Source of the DNA: DASWUZ01 sp036401375
Lineage (GTDB): Bacteria > Acidobacteriota > Terriglobia > Terriglobales > Acidobacteriaceae
NCBI GenBank assembly: GCA_036401375.1
Contig: DASWVB010000002.1
Location: 62,001 to 126,000, forward strand
Reading direction: 5' to 3'
Length of the DNA: 64,000 bases
The stretch's first letter is position 1. Each line of letters opens with the position of its first letter. The notes under the pieces are model-generated. The model saw only the letters and a program-made list of their open reading frames with translations, was not told the DNA's origin and ran no database searches. Below, piece by piece: positions 18,070-26,165 of this stretch. Made by a program: the position numbers and the translations under genes.

Positions 18070-19503
18070 GTGGCCATAGCACCGGCGCGGCTCGCCGCCT
18101 TTGAAATCCTGTTGAAGATGGAGGCGGGAACCGGCCATTCGGACGAACTGCTGCGCACGCTGCGTGTGCAGTCGCTGTCGGCGCAGGACCGCAACCTCTG
18201 CACCAACCTGGTGATGGGCACGTTGCGCTGGCAGATCGCCCTCGATGCGCAGGTGGCCCGGCTGCTCTCCCGCCCAGATACGAAGCTCGATCCGGGAGTG
18301 CGTGTCGCGCTCCGGCTGGGAGCGTTCCAGCTGCTGCACCTCGACCGCATTCCCGCGCACGCAGCCATCTCGGAGAGTGTCGAGATCGCGAAGTTTGGGG
18401 GCGAGGGTTTTGCCGCGGGCATGGTGAACGCTGTTCTTCGGAAGATAGCGGTCGCGGGGCCGCCTGTGGTCCCGGTCCGCTTCCGCAACGCCGCGGAACT
18501 GGCAGCTGTCTACGCTCATCCGGCGTGGATGGTCGAGCGCTGGGTACGGTTCTATGGGATGGCGCGCGCGATCGAGATCTGCAGGTATAACCAGGAGCCG
18601 CCGCCTGCCACGGTATGGCTGGACGGTGAGCCCGGGGGGAGGGGGCCGGGCGGAGCGGGATCCGCCGCCGGCTCACTGCCGGCGGATGGGGCGGCAGCAC
18701 CAGACGAGTTCACGTTTGAGGGGGTGGAGTTGGCTCCTGGGGCTTTTCTTGCGCGCTCCTACCGCGTCGTACGGGGCGATGTTGCGGCCACGGGAGCCTA
18801 TCGGCACGGTCAGGTGCGCATCCAGGATGAAGGGTCGCAGCTGGTGGCGGAGCTTGCCGGTGAGGGGAACAGGATACTTGACTGCTGCGCTGCGCCAGGC
18901 GGCAAGACGGCGATCCTGGCGGAGCGCAATCCTGCGGCGAGTCTGCTGGCGTGCGACGTGAGTGCACGCCGCCTGGAGCAGATGAAGCGCCTGTTTGAGG
19001 GGCGAGCATCGTGTCAGACCGGGCAGGTACGGGGAGCGTCGATCGACTTTGAGGTGACCGATGCTGCCGACCTCCGGCGGAATGGCGAGTTCGACCTGGT
19101 GCTCTGCGATGTACCCTGCAGCGGCACGGGTACGCTCGCGCGAAATCCCGAGATTCGGCATCGGTTCAATCTTCAATCTCTACCGCGGCAGCACGCCCGG
19201 CAGGTTGACATACTGGCTTCGGCGATGCGGGCAGTGGCGCCCGGAGGGCGCCTGGTCTATGCGACCTGTTCGCTTGAGCCGGAGGAGAACGAGCTTGTGG
19301 TTGATGCCTGTGTGGGAGAGGGTTCGGGCTTTCGCCGGGTGGCGTTCGATACTGCGGCACTGCGGAAACGCGGCGTTCTTCGGGAAACAGGAGTCGATAG
19401 TGACGCTGTTGAGTCTGCCTTTGACCAGGGGTATTTGAGGACGCTGCCGGGCGTTCACCCGTGCGACGGCTTCTTTGCCGCTCTGCTGGTAAAGGCTAGC
19501 TAG
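18070..19503 (+). CDS. rsmB: 16S rRNA m5C967 methyltransferase (RsmB/Sun)
   Basis: A 477-residue protein with an N-terminal NusB-like helical domain (~1-140) and a C-terminal Rossmann methyltransferase. SAM-binding motif 'ILDCCAAPGGKTAILAE', release cysteine in CDVPCSGTGTL and nucleophile in ATCSLEPEENE are all present. A Gly/Ala-rich insert around residues 185-215 (GGRGPGGAGSAAGS) is less conserved-looking. GTG start 3 bases after fmt, giving the compact def-fmt-rsmB operon. Its TAG shares the CTAG palindrome at 19500-19503 with the stop of the convergent HxlR gene. Confidence 0.93.
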   Translation: MAIAPARLAAFEILLKMEAGTGHSDELLRTLRVQSLSAQDRNLCTNLVMGTLRWQIALDAQVARLLSRPDTKLDPGVRVALRLGAFQLLHLDRIPAHAAISESVEIAKFGGEGFAAGMVNAVLRKIAVAGPPVVPVRFRNAAELAAVYAHPAWMVERWVRFYGMARAIEICRYNQEPPPATVWLDGEPGGRGPGGAGSAAGSLPADGAAAPDEFTFEGVELAPGAFLARSYRVVRGDVAATGAYRHGQVRIQDEGSQLVAELAGEGNRILDCCAAPGGKTAILAERNPAASLLACDVSARRLEQMKRLFEGRASCQTGQVRGASIDFEVTDAADLRRNGEFDLVLCDVPCSGTGTLARNPEIRHRFNLQSLPRQHARQVDILASAMRAVAPGGRLVYATCSLEPEENELVVDACVGEGSGFRRVAFDTAALRKRGVLRETGVDSDAVESAFDQGYLRTLPGVHPCDGFFAALLVKAS

Positions 19504-19817
19504 TGTGAGGCTCTTGCCCGGAATCGCTTGCCCCAGTCGGACATGGCATTGAGGATCGGCCGCAGCGAGGTCCCGTACTCGCTGAGTGAATACTCCGTCC
19601 GATGTACCGGTCCATCTATCTTCCGCCGCTGCACGATACCATCGGCCTCAAGCTGTCGCAGTTGCTCGGTGAGGACCTTGTGACTGGCGCCTTCAATGCG
19701 CTTCTGTAAGGCGCCGAAGTGCCGGGGACCCGCCTTCAGCTCGTTAAGGATGAGCGGCTTCCACTTGCCGCCAATTACATCGATGGTGGCCGTCACGGGG
19801 CAGTCCTGCAGTCGCAT
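19500..19817 (-). CDS. HxlR family transcriptional regulator
   Basis: A 105-residue winged-helix protein: 'VIGGKWKPLILNELKAGPRHF' spans the usual HxlR opening, then 'LTEQLRQLEADGIVQRR' and the wing 'PVHRTEYSLSEYG'. A cysteine near the N-terminus (LQDCPVTAT) sits where redox- or electrophile-sensing HxlR members such as YodB/HypR keep theirs. I chose the ATG at 19817 because the family starts about ten residues before the cysteine; ATG 19859 is an alternative. It is divergent from the reductase operon, and a palindromic operator candidate lies between them. Confidence 0.85.
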   Translation of the reverse strand: MRLQDCPVTATIDVIGGKWKPLILNELKAGPRHFGALQKRIEGASHKVLTEQLRQLEADGIVQRRKIDGPVHRTEYSLSEYGTSLRPILNAMSDWGKRFRARASH

Positions 19818-19902
19818 GGCTTTAATGTAGATGGGCTCTACGCGCTTCGCCAGCAGCATCCGTGAGCTTGCGGGTTTGCTCAAGCGAAAGCTGCGCGTCG
19901 CT

Positions 19903-19927
19903 ACGCACAATTTAGTGCGTATTGTGC
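19903..19927. promoter_or_regulatory. Interlocked inverted repeats, candidate HxlR operator
   Basis: Two overlapping dyads: ACGCAC (19903-19908) with GTGCGT (19915-19920), 6-base spacer; and GCACAAT (19905-19911) with ATTGTGC (19921-19927), 9-base spacer. Both are perfect. The second right arm overlaps the predicted -35 of the reductase operon. HxlR dimers bind such dyads, but binding here is inferred. Confidence 0.55.
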
Positions 19928-19950
19928 CCCGTTGGGATCCCCGGTATAGA
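19922..19950 (+). promoter_or_regulatory. Sigma-70-like promoter of the reductase operon
   Basis: TTGTGC at 19922-19927 and TATAGA at 19945-19950, spaced by 17 bases, 44 bases before the start codon of the reductase gene. The -35 lies inside the palindrome, which fits repression by the divergent HxlR protein. Confidence 0.5.
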
Positions 19951-19993
19951 TGGTGCAGCAGGATGGTCTGCACCAAAGCAGGAAGGAGCTTCT

Positions 19994-20638
19994 ATGAGGA
20001 TCGCGATACTCGGCGCAGGACATATCGGCGGAGTCCTGGCCCGTCTATGGTCTGCTCATGACCATAGTATTGTCTTCGGTCTGCGGGACCCGCAGGCTGA
20101 GAGTTCAAAGGGGCTGAAATCAACTCATCCGGGGGCGAGCGTCGCGGGCTTCGCGGAGGCGGTCAAGGCGGCGGAAGTGATTGCGCTAGCCGTCCCCTTC
20201 GAAGCGGCACAGCAGGTGCTGTCCACGGCTGGCTCGCTCGATGGGAGGGTCGTGATCGACTGCACGAACCCTGTGAAGCCGGACCTTTCAGGCCTGGTGC
20301 TCGGCACCACCACGTCAGCAGCCGAAGAGGTGGCGCTCTGGTCCAAGGGCCGGGTGGTAAAAGCCTTCAACACCATCGGTGCTGGTCTGTTCGGGCAGGG
20401 TACATTTGCGGGCGAGCGGGCCGACGGCTATTTTTGCGGCGATGACACAGATGCCAAGTCGACGGTTCGCACATTGGTTGAGCAGGCCGGCTTTAACCCC
20501 ATCGATGTCGGAGCGCTCAGGGTCGCCCGGTACCTTGAGCCACTCGCCGTGCTGTGGATGGAATTGGCGGTTCGTCAGGGCAGGGGTTCCACGTTCAGCT
20601 TCAAAGTAGTGCAACTCGACAGAGGTAAGCAGGCATGA
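19994..20638 (+). CDS. NAD(P)-binding F420-reductase-like oxidoreductase
   Basis: A 214-residue Rossmann protein starting 'MRIAILGAGHIGGVLARLW' with GxGxxG, then 'EVIALAVPFEAAQQVL', 'VVIDCTNPVKPDLSG' and 'VVKAFNTIGAG', the pattern of NADPH-dependent F420 reductase (NpdG)-like proteins. Many bacterial members do not use F420, so the electron partner is unclear. A GGAAGGAG ribosome binding site lies 7 bases before the ATG. The stop overlaps the next start as ATGA, so the pair is translationally coupled. Confidence 0.85.
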   Translation: MRIAILGAGHIGGVLARLWSAHDHSIVFGLRDPQAESSKGLKSTHPGASVAGFAEAVKAAEVIALAVPFEAAQQVLSTAGSLDGRVVIDCTNPVKPDLSGLVLGTTTSAAEEVALWSKGRVVKAFNTIGAGLFGQGTFAGERADGYFCGDDTDAKSTVRTLVEQAGFNPIDVGALRVARYLEPLAVLWMELAVRQGRGSTFSFKVVQLDRGKQA

Positions 20639-20946
20639 CGGTTGAATATATCCGCTACACAGTGGAGAGCGATGCGCGAGGGGGCGAGCTGGTAGAGGCC
20701 TACACTGACGCCGCCAAGTCCCTCGACGTCTCGCCCGCATGCCTGGGATACGAGCTGGCCCGGTGCGAGGAGGATCCTTTGTCATACATTTTCAGGATCG
20801 AGTGGCAATCGACAGAGGCACATCTCGAGGGCTTTCGAAAGAGCAAGGAGTTCCAGGCGTTCTTCGCCGCAATAGGTGGCTTCCTCAAGCAGATTACGGA
20901 GATGAGGCACTATGTTTTGACCTCCGTGGTGCGGGAGAAGCCTTGA
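20635..20946 (+). CDS. Antibiotic biosynthesis monooxygenase (ABM) family protein
   Basis: A 103-residue ferredoxin-like fold protein: 'MTVEYIRYTVESDARGGEL' opening, 'YIFRIEWQSTEAHLEGFRKS' and 'FFAAIGGFLKQI' match the putative quinol monooxygenase/ABM pattern. It overlaps the upstream reductase gene by four bases. With an HxlR regulator across the promoter, the unit looks like a quinone or electrophile detoxification operon; the substrate is inferred only from the families. Confidence 0.82.
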   Translation: MTVEYIRYTVESDARGGELVEAYTDAAKSLDVSPACLGYELARCEEDPLSYIFRIEWQSTEAHLEGFRKSKEFQAFFAAIGGFLKQITEMRHYVLTSVVREKP

Positions 20947-21025
20947 CACTCGCAGAGAAGCCCAGGACTCCGGATTGGAGTGCCTGGGCGGGAGTGTTGT
21001 CGAACGTGCTGCGGGTGTTGAGGGC

Positions 21026-21802
21026 TTAGTTGTTGGGGCGGGTTATGGGTGCGGGGGACGGGCTGGCGGGCGCGTTCATGGTGGTCTGAGTCCCCTGTGG
21101 GCGGCCGGCAGATGCTCCCATCGGTCGCAGGCTCATGGCCGGCTGCGGACTGTGCTGCTGGTGCATGGTCACGATCAGGACGACGGCAGACACCTTGCCG
21201 GCGCAGCGGTAGGAGTGGGGGGTGCTGGCGTCGAAGTAGACTCCATCGCCGGACTCAAGGACGCTCACCTTGTCCGCGTGACGGATCTCGAGCTCCCCCT
21301 GCAGGACATAGAGGAATTCATAGCCCGGGTGGACGTGCGGCTTGACGTCGGTCGTCTTCTTGAGCGGGATGAACTCGGCGTAGTAGGGGTCGAGCTGGCG
21401 GTCCGGGACCATGTATCCCAGGCTCTCGAAGTAGTAGGTCGGGTCGTCGACGCCGGTCTGCGGCAGCCGCACGCGCTCTTTTTTCTTATGAACGCGGAAC
21501 AGGGTCTGCGGCTCCGACTCGAAGAAGTAGGAGAGATCCTTGCTGAAGACCATGGCGATGCGAGCCAGGTTGCGCAGGGTCGGGACGACCCGGCCCGTCT
21601 CAAGCTGGGAGAGGAAGCTGGCGGAGAGGCCGGTGTGCCGTCCGAGTTCGACAAGGCCCATCGACTTTTTGAGTCGCAGCCTCTTAATGCGCTCCCCGAT
21701 GTGCTTCTCTGAGATGAAAGCTTCAGCAGTGGCAGGGTCAATCTGAGTGTTGTCTGGTGCCGTCTTGACTTCCGGTACGGCAGGTATGCTGTTGGTCGCC
21801 AT
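21026..21802 (-). CDS. XRE family regulator with C-terminal cupin domain
   Basis: A 258-residue protein with a helix-turn-helix at ~30-90 ('LVELGRHTGLSASFLSQLE' is typical) and a cupin at ~150-215 (HVHPGYEFLYVLQGELE, SGDGVYFDASTPHSY with metal-binding His). This SutR/PuuR-like architecture senses a small molecule in the cupin and represses neighbouring genes. The last 45 residues are Pro/Ser/Met-rich and unstructured. ATG 21802 has GAGGGG 3 bases upstream; a TTG at 21820 is less likely. It is divergent from the epimerase gene, its possible target. Confidence 0.88.
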   Translation of the reverse strand: MATNSIPAVPEVKTAPDNTQIDPATAEAFISEKHIGERIKRLRLKKSMGLVELGRHTGLSASFLSQLETGRVVPTLRNLARIAMVFSKDLSYFFESEPQTLFRVHKKKERVRLPQTGVDDPTYYFESLGYMVPDRQLDPYYAEFIPLKKTTDVKPHVHPGYEFLYVLQGELEIRHADKVSVLESGDGVYFDASTPHSYRCAGKVSAVVLIVTMHQQHSPQPAMSLRPMGASAGRPQGTQTTMNAPASPSPAPITRPNN

Positions 21803-21948
21803 GGTCCCCTCGGTGCTCAAGGCTGTTGGACGCCTTTAAGCCACATTGTGTTTTCTATCAACAAGCTTTTGTGTCTAATCAAGGACGAGAGTATCTGCCC
21901 TCCGCAGAACGGGCTATTCAAGGCCGGAGGGTTCTTTTCTGGAGCTTT

Positions 21949-22866
21949 GTGAGAGACGGAATCCTAATCAGCGGTGTTTCCGGCCTGATCGGTTCATCAG
22001 TAGTACGTGCGCTGAAGGCAAAGTCGATTCATGCAATCAAACTGGTCCGTAGATCAGCCGAGGCTGGAGAGCGGGCTTTGCTCTGGAATCCTGGCCCCGG
22101 GAAGGTTCAGCTTCCTGTGCTCGGCTCCATCTCATTGGACGCTGCTGTTCATCTTTCGGGAGCAAATGTGTCGGCGCGGCGGTGGACAGAGGCGTACAAG
22201 CGGGAGATCATAGGCAGCCGAGTCGACTCAACCCGGGCGGTGTGCCGCCTGATCGCCGGGGCGGAGCACCGCCCGCCTGTACTGCTGTCGGCTTCCGCGG
22301 TCGGGATCTACGGGGACCGGGGCGACGAGCTCATCGACGAAGGAGCTCAGGCGGGGATGGGCTTCCTTGCAGACACCTGCAGGGCGTGGGAGGCGGCGAC
22401 AGAACAGGCGGGGTCGGCAGGGATCCGGGTGGTGCACCTGCGATTCGGGGTGGTGCTGGCTCCAGAGGGTGGGGCGCTGGGGAAGCTGCTTCCGCTGTTC
22501 CGAACGGGGCTGGGTGCAAGGCTGGGAGGCGGATGCCAGTGGATGAGCTGGATCACGGTGGACGACGCGGTGGCCGCGATGCTGTATGCGATCGACGACG
22601 AGTCTCTGAGCGGGGCGGTGAACGTGACTGCGCCCGCGCCGGTCACGAATGCAGAGTTCACCCGCACGTTGGGACGGGTACTCAGGCGCCCGGCGGTGCT
22701 AAGGGTCCCCCCATTCGCGCTGAGACTTGCGGCGGGTGAGATGGCGGATGAGGCCCTGCTGGCGGGCTGCAGGGCTGTTCCAGCCAAGCTGATGAGCTCC
22801 CGCTTCGTCTTCGGCGACCCGTCGCTTGAACCGGCGCTGCGCAGGCTGCTGAAGGTGGCGGGATGA
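21949..22866 (+). CDS. TIGR01777 family epimerase (SDR39U1-like)
   Basis: A 305-residue atypical short-chain dehydrogenase. 'ILISGVSGLIGSSVVRAL' holds the NAD(P) glycine motif, followed by 'AAVHLSGANVSARRWTEAYK', the family hallmark, and the C-terminal DUF1731-like part 'VPPFALRLAAGEMADEAL'. The frame extends upstream to 21826, but the family starts right at the beta-strand, so I use the GTG at 21949 with GGAG just ahead. Function is unknown; the human and E. coli (YfcH) homologues are also uncharacterised. Confidence 0.85.
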   Translation: MRDGILISGVSGLIGSSVVRALKAKSIHAIKLVRRSAEAGERALLWNPGPGKVQLPVLGSISLDAAVHLSGANVSARRWTEAYKREIIGSRVDSTRAVCRLIAGAEHRPPVLLSASAVGIYGDRGDELIDEGAQAGMGFLADTCRAWEAATEQAGSAGIRVVHLRFGVVLAPEGGALGKLLPLFRTGLGARLGGGCQWMSWITVDDAVAAMLYAIDDESLSGAVNVTAPAPVTNAEFTRTLGRVLRRPAVLRVPPFALRLAAGEMADEALLAGCRAVPAKLMSSRFVFGDPSLEPALRRLLKVAG

Positions 22867-22948
22867 CTGTTCCCTGGCTAGCAAGCCGCGCCGCCGCCCC
22901 GACTGGCCGGAGATTTGAGGGCTGGGCGCTCTGCTAGGCTGAGGGTGT

Positions 22949-24145
22949 ATGAAAGTACGTACGAGCGGGCATCGGTCCGGCGCGGGGCGGCTGATTGCCG
23001 GGCTCGCCGCAGCGGCGCTGCTGGCTGGGCTGACAGCGGGATGCGGAACCCCGGGGCTTCCTCGTGCACCCAGCCTGAAACTTCCTCTCCCTGTCGCCGG
23101 GTTGACTGCAGACCGCAGCGGCGACACGGTGCTGCTCAGTTGGATGATGCCGCGCCAGAGCACTGACAGGCTGGCGCTGGAAGGGCCCGTCAAAGGGAAC
23201 GTCTGCCGGGCTGCCGGATCCTCGAAGGTGTGCGAGCGGGTGGGAGAGGTATCCTTCGCGCCGGGCGTCCAAGCCAGCTTTGAAGACCATCTGCCGGCGG
23301 AGCTTGCGGCCGGCGCGCCGGAGCTGCTCAGCTACTCGGTGGAGCTCTTGAGCCCGTCGGGTCACTCCGCTGGCGTGTCCAATGCGGCCTACTCTGCCTC
23401 GGGGTTTGCGCCGGCGCCGGTGGTTTCATTCGCGGGAACGATCCGCTCCGATGGAGTGCTGCTGCGATGGCAGAGTGCAGGGAGGCCGGCGAGCTGGCAG
23501 GACGCCGCGGCTTCGGTGGGTATCGAACGGCGTCTTTTGAGCGTACCTGGCGGAGGCACGCCGGGTGAGTCCGCGAATGCACCTGCCCGGGCCGCCGCCA
23601 GGGGTCGTGACCGGTTTCAGCAGCTTGCGGCGAAGCCTGAGGAGACGGTGCTCTCGGTCGCGGAGGACTTTCGCGGATCGGAGCCTGGCCCGGCGTCCGG
23701 GGAGGCTCGTACCCTCGACGCGGAGGCGGAGTTCGACCGGGTCTACAGCTACCAGGCCCGGCGTATCGTTCGTTTTGTGGTTGAGGGGCACGCAGTCACT
23801 GTCGCCGGGGCGGCCAGCGGCATAATCACTGTGAATACGCGCGACGTCTTCCCGCCCGCCGTACCGTCGGGGCTAGTGTCGCTGAATGTGCCAGAGGAGC
23901 GGGCCATCGATCTCTCCTGGAGTCCTGATACGGAGCGCGATCTTGCGGGTTACGTGGTCTATCGCCGGTTAAGGGGAGAAGAGAAGCCGGAGCGGATCTC
24001 CGCTGAGCTGGTGGTCGCGCCGTCGTTCCGGGATGCGAAGGCTGCGCCGGGGCGGGTGTATCTCTACTCCGTCAGCGCCGTGGATCTTGACGGGAACGAG
24101 AGCGGCCGGAGCGCCGAGGTCGAAGAAGGCTTGCCGGCCAAGTGA
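22949..24145 (+). CDS. Lipoprotein with fibronectin type III-like domains
   Basis: A 398-residue protein with a lipoprotein signal: hydrophobic stretch and LTAGC lipobox (Cys ~32). The mature part has at least two FN3-like modules; the last is clear (PSGLVSLNVPEERAIDLSWS, LAGYVVYRRLRGEEKPERIS, YLYSVSAVDLDGNESGRS). No enzyme motif. It is likely an outer-membrane-attached adhesive or scaffold protein. It ends 50 bases before the FAH-family gene on the same strand. Confidence 0.82.
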   Translation: MKVRTSGHRSGAGRLIAGLAAAALLAGLTAGCGTPGLPRAPSLKLPLPVAGLTADRSGDTVLLSWMMPRQSTDRLALEGPVKGNVCRAAGSSKVCERVGEVSFAPGVQASFEDHLPAELAAGAPELLSYSVELLSPSGHSAGVSNAAYSASGFAPAPVVSFAGTIRSDGVLLRWQSAGRPASWQDAAASVGIERRLLSVPGGGTPGESANAPARAAARGRDRFQQLAAKPEETVLSVAEDFRGSEPGPASGEARTLDAEAEFDRVYSYQARRIVRFVVEGHAVTVAGAASGIITVNTRDVFPPAVPSGLVSLNVPEERAIDLSWSPDTERDLAGYVVYRRLRGEEKPERISAELVVAPSFRDAKAAPGRVYLYSVSAVDLDGNESGRSAEVEEGLPAK

Positions 24146-24194
24146 AAGGCCGGATCCAGGTCTCGAGGTCTGCAGGCAGCGCGGAGGATGCAGG

Positions 24195-25013
24195 GTGAGG
24201 TATTGCCGCTTCGAGACGGAGATGGGGCCGAAGTATGGGCTGCTGGTGGATCGAGCCGGTGCGCTCTGGATCGACCGCCTGATGCCTGCCCCAATAGAGG
24301 ACCTGGAGGCGCAGCTTGCCGAGGCGCGCGGCCAGGGCGGTCCGGAGGTCGCTTTTGAGCCGCTGCCGATGGGCGAGGTGGAGCTGCTTGCGCCGGTCAC
24401 TCCGTCGAAGATCGTCTGCGTGGGACGGAACTACCGCGAGCACGCGGCAGAGCTGGGCAACGAGGCACCGCGCGAGCCGCTGCTGTTTCTGAAGCCTCCT
24501 TCGGCTCTGCTCGCGCCCGGCGGGGAGATCCGGCTTCCCTGGCAATCGCATCGCATCGACTTCGAGGGCGAGCTCGCGATGGTGACCGGGAGGCGCTGCT
24601 CGCGGCTGGGTGCGGATGACGATGTGCGGCCTTACATCCGCGGATACACCATCGTGAACGACGTGACCGCCCGCGATCTGCAGAAGACGGACGGGCAGTG
24701 GTCGCGAGCCAAGGGATTTGACACGTTCTGCCCGGCGGGTCCGCTGGTCACCGACGAGATCGACCCAGCGGCAGGGATCAGAGTAGAGACGCGGCTGAAC
24801 GGAATTGTCAGGCAGGAGGGGGATACGCCCGATCTGATCTTCGGGATGGCAGAGCTGCTGCGTTACATCAGCGCGGCCATGACGCTGCTTCCAGGAGACC
24901 TGATAGCGACGGGCACTCCAGCCGGTGTCGGTGCGATGGCTGCAGGTGACGAGGTCGAGGTAACTGTGCAGGGAATTGGCACCCTCAGTAACCGCGTGGC
25001 ATCCAATCAGTAG
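24195..25013 (+). CDS. Fumarylacetoacetate hydrolase family protein
   Basis: A 272-residue protein: N-terminal 'YCRFETEMGPKYGLL', then the FAH catalytic region with KIVCVGRNYREHAAE, 'FLKPPSALLAPGGEI', IDFEGELAMV (metal-binding Glu), 'YTIVNDVTARDLQ' and the closing LLPGDLIATGTPAGVG. Members hydrolyse or decarboxylate acylpyruvates and 2-hydroxy-hepta-diene-dioates with Mg. The true start is the GTG at 24195 with GGAGG about 7 bases upstream; the open frame reaches back into the previous gene but lacks family similarity there. The specific substrate is not evident. Confidence 0.88.
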   Translation: MRYCRFETEMGPKYGLLVDRAGALWIDRLMPAPIEDLEAQLAEARGQGGPEVAFEPLPMGEVELLAPVTPSKIVCVGRNYREHAAELGNEAPREPLLFLKPPSALLAPGGEIRLPWQSHRIDFEGELAMVTGRRCSRLGADDDVRPYIRGYTIVNDVTARDLQKTDGQWSRAKGFDTFCPAGPLVTDEIDPAAGIRVETRLNGIVRQEGDTPDLIFGMAELLRYISAAMTLLPGDLIATGTPAGVGAMAAGDEVEVTVQGIGTLSNRVASNQ

Positions 25014-25056
25014 AGAGCGATCCTGCTAAACTGTCGGGGAGCGCGGAGGAGTCAAG

Positions 25057-26070
25057 ATGGCGAAGACGTTACTGGAACAGCTTCGAGCGATGACCGTGGT
25101 TGTGGCCGACTCGGGCGACATTCAAAGCATCGAGAAGTTCAAACCACAGGACAGCACCACCAACCCATCGCTGATCGCGGCTGCGGCCCAGATGCCCGCC
25201 TATCAGCCGATCGTGGACGACGTGCTTCGCGAGGCGAAGGAGAAGCTTGGGGACCAGGCAGATGACAAGGCCGTGGCCAATCTCGCGTTCAAGGGTCTGG
25301 CGGTGGCCTTTGGCAAGAAGATATTGAAGATCGTTCCCGGAAGGGTCTCGACGGAGGTAGATGCGCGCCTCTCCTTCGATACCGAAGCGACCATGCAGCA
25401 GGGCCGGGAGATCATCAAGCAGTACGATGACGCGGGTATCGCTCGCAGCCGCGTGCTGATCAAGATTGCCTCGACGTGGGCCGGCATCAAGGCTGCCGAG
25501 CAGCTCGAGAAAGAGGGCATCCACTGTAACCTGACCCTGCTGTTTGGCAAGCATCAGGCGATCGCCTGCGCAGAGGCGAAGGTGACGTTGATCTCGCCTT
25601 TCGTGGGCCGCATTCTCGACTGGTACAAGAAGGACACGGGCAAGGATTACGCCGGCGCAGACGACCCTGGAGTGCAGTCCGTCACCGAAATCTACAACTA
25701 CTACAAGAAGTTCGGCTACCAGACGCAGGTGATGGGAGCGAGCTTCCGCAACATCGGGGAGATCACCGAGCTTGCGGGGTGCGACCTGCTTACCATCTCG
25801 CCGAAGCTGCTGGCGGAGCTTGACTCGAAGCAGGAAGACCTGCCGCGGAAGCTCGACCCTGCGAACGCAAAGGACCTGAACATCGAGAAGATCCCGATGG
25901 ACGAGGCGACCTTTGAGAAGATGCACGCGGCCGACAAGATGGCGACCGACAAGCTGAAAGAGGGGATCGAGGGTTTCAGCTCAGCGCTCGAAGATCTTGA
26001 AAAGCTGCTGGCAAAGCGCCTGACGGAGATTGGCGCCAAGCAAGAGGCGCCGGTCGGAGCAGCGCACTAG
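25057..26070 (+). CDS. tal: Transaldolase
   Basis: A 337-residue TalB-type protein: 'VVVADSGDIQSIEKFKPQDS', DSTTNPSLI, 'VLIKIASTWAGIKAAEQLEK' with the Schiff-base lysine, and 'CNLTLLFGKHQAIACAEA'. It exchanges dihydroxyacetone units between sugar phosphates in the non-oxidative pentose phosphate pathway. A GGAGGAG ribosome binding site precedes the ATG. The C-terminal Lys/Glu/Pro tail is slightly longer than in E. coli. The gene ends in a hairpin terminator. The remaining pathway genes are at 59-64 kb. Confidence 0.95.
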   Translation: MAKTLLEQLRAMTVVVADSGDIQSIEKFKPQDSTTNPSLIAAAAQMPAYQPIVDDVLREAKEKLGDQADDKAVANLAFKGLAVAFGKKILKIVPGRVSTEVDARLSFDTEATMQQGREIIKQYDDAGIARSRVLIKIASTWAGIKAAEQLEKEGIHCNLTLLFGKHQAIACAEAKVTLISPFVGRILDWYKKDTGKDYAGADDPGVQSVTEIYNYYKKFGYQTQVMGASFRNIGEITELAGCDLLTISPKLLAELDSKQEDLPRKLDPANAKDLNIEKIPMDEATFEKMHAADKMATDKLKEGIEGFSSALEDLEKLLAKRLTEIGAKQEAPVGAAH

Positions 26071-26102
26071 GGCTGCGTCTTCAGGAATTCCACGTTGAGA
26101 TC

Positions 26103-26131
26103 ATCCCCGCAGCCACATTGGCTGCGGGGAT
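26103..26131 (+). terminator. Hairpin terminator after tal
   Basis: Perfect 12-bp stem, arms 26103-26114 and 26120-26131, 5-base loop ACATT, followed by GTTTTG. It lies between the convergent tal and glycosyltransferase genes and may serve both. Confidence 0.85.
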
Positions 26132-26165
26132 GTTTTGTCTGCGATGGGACCGGACATGAAGGGGT

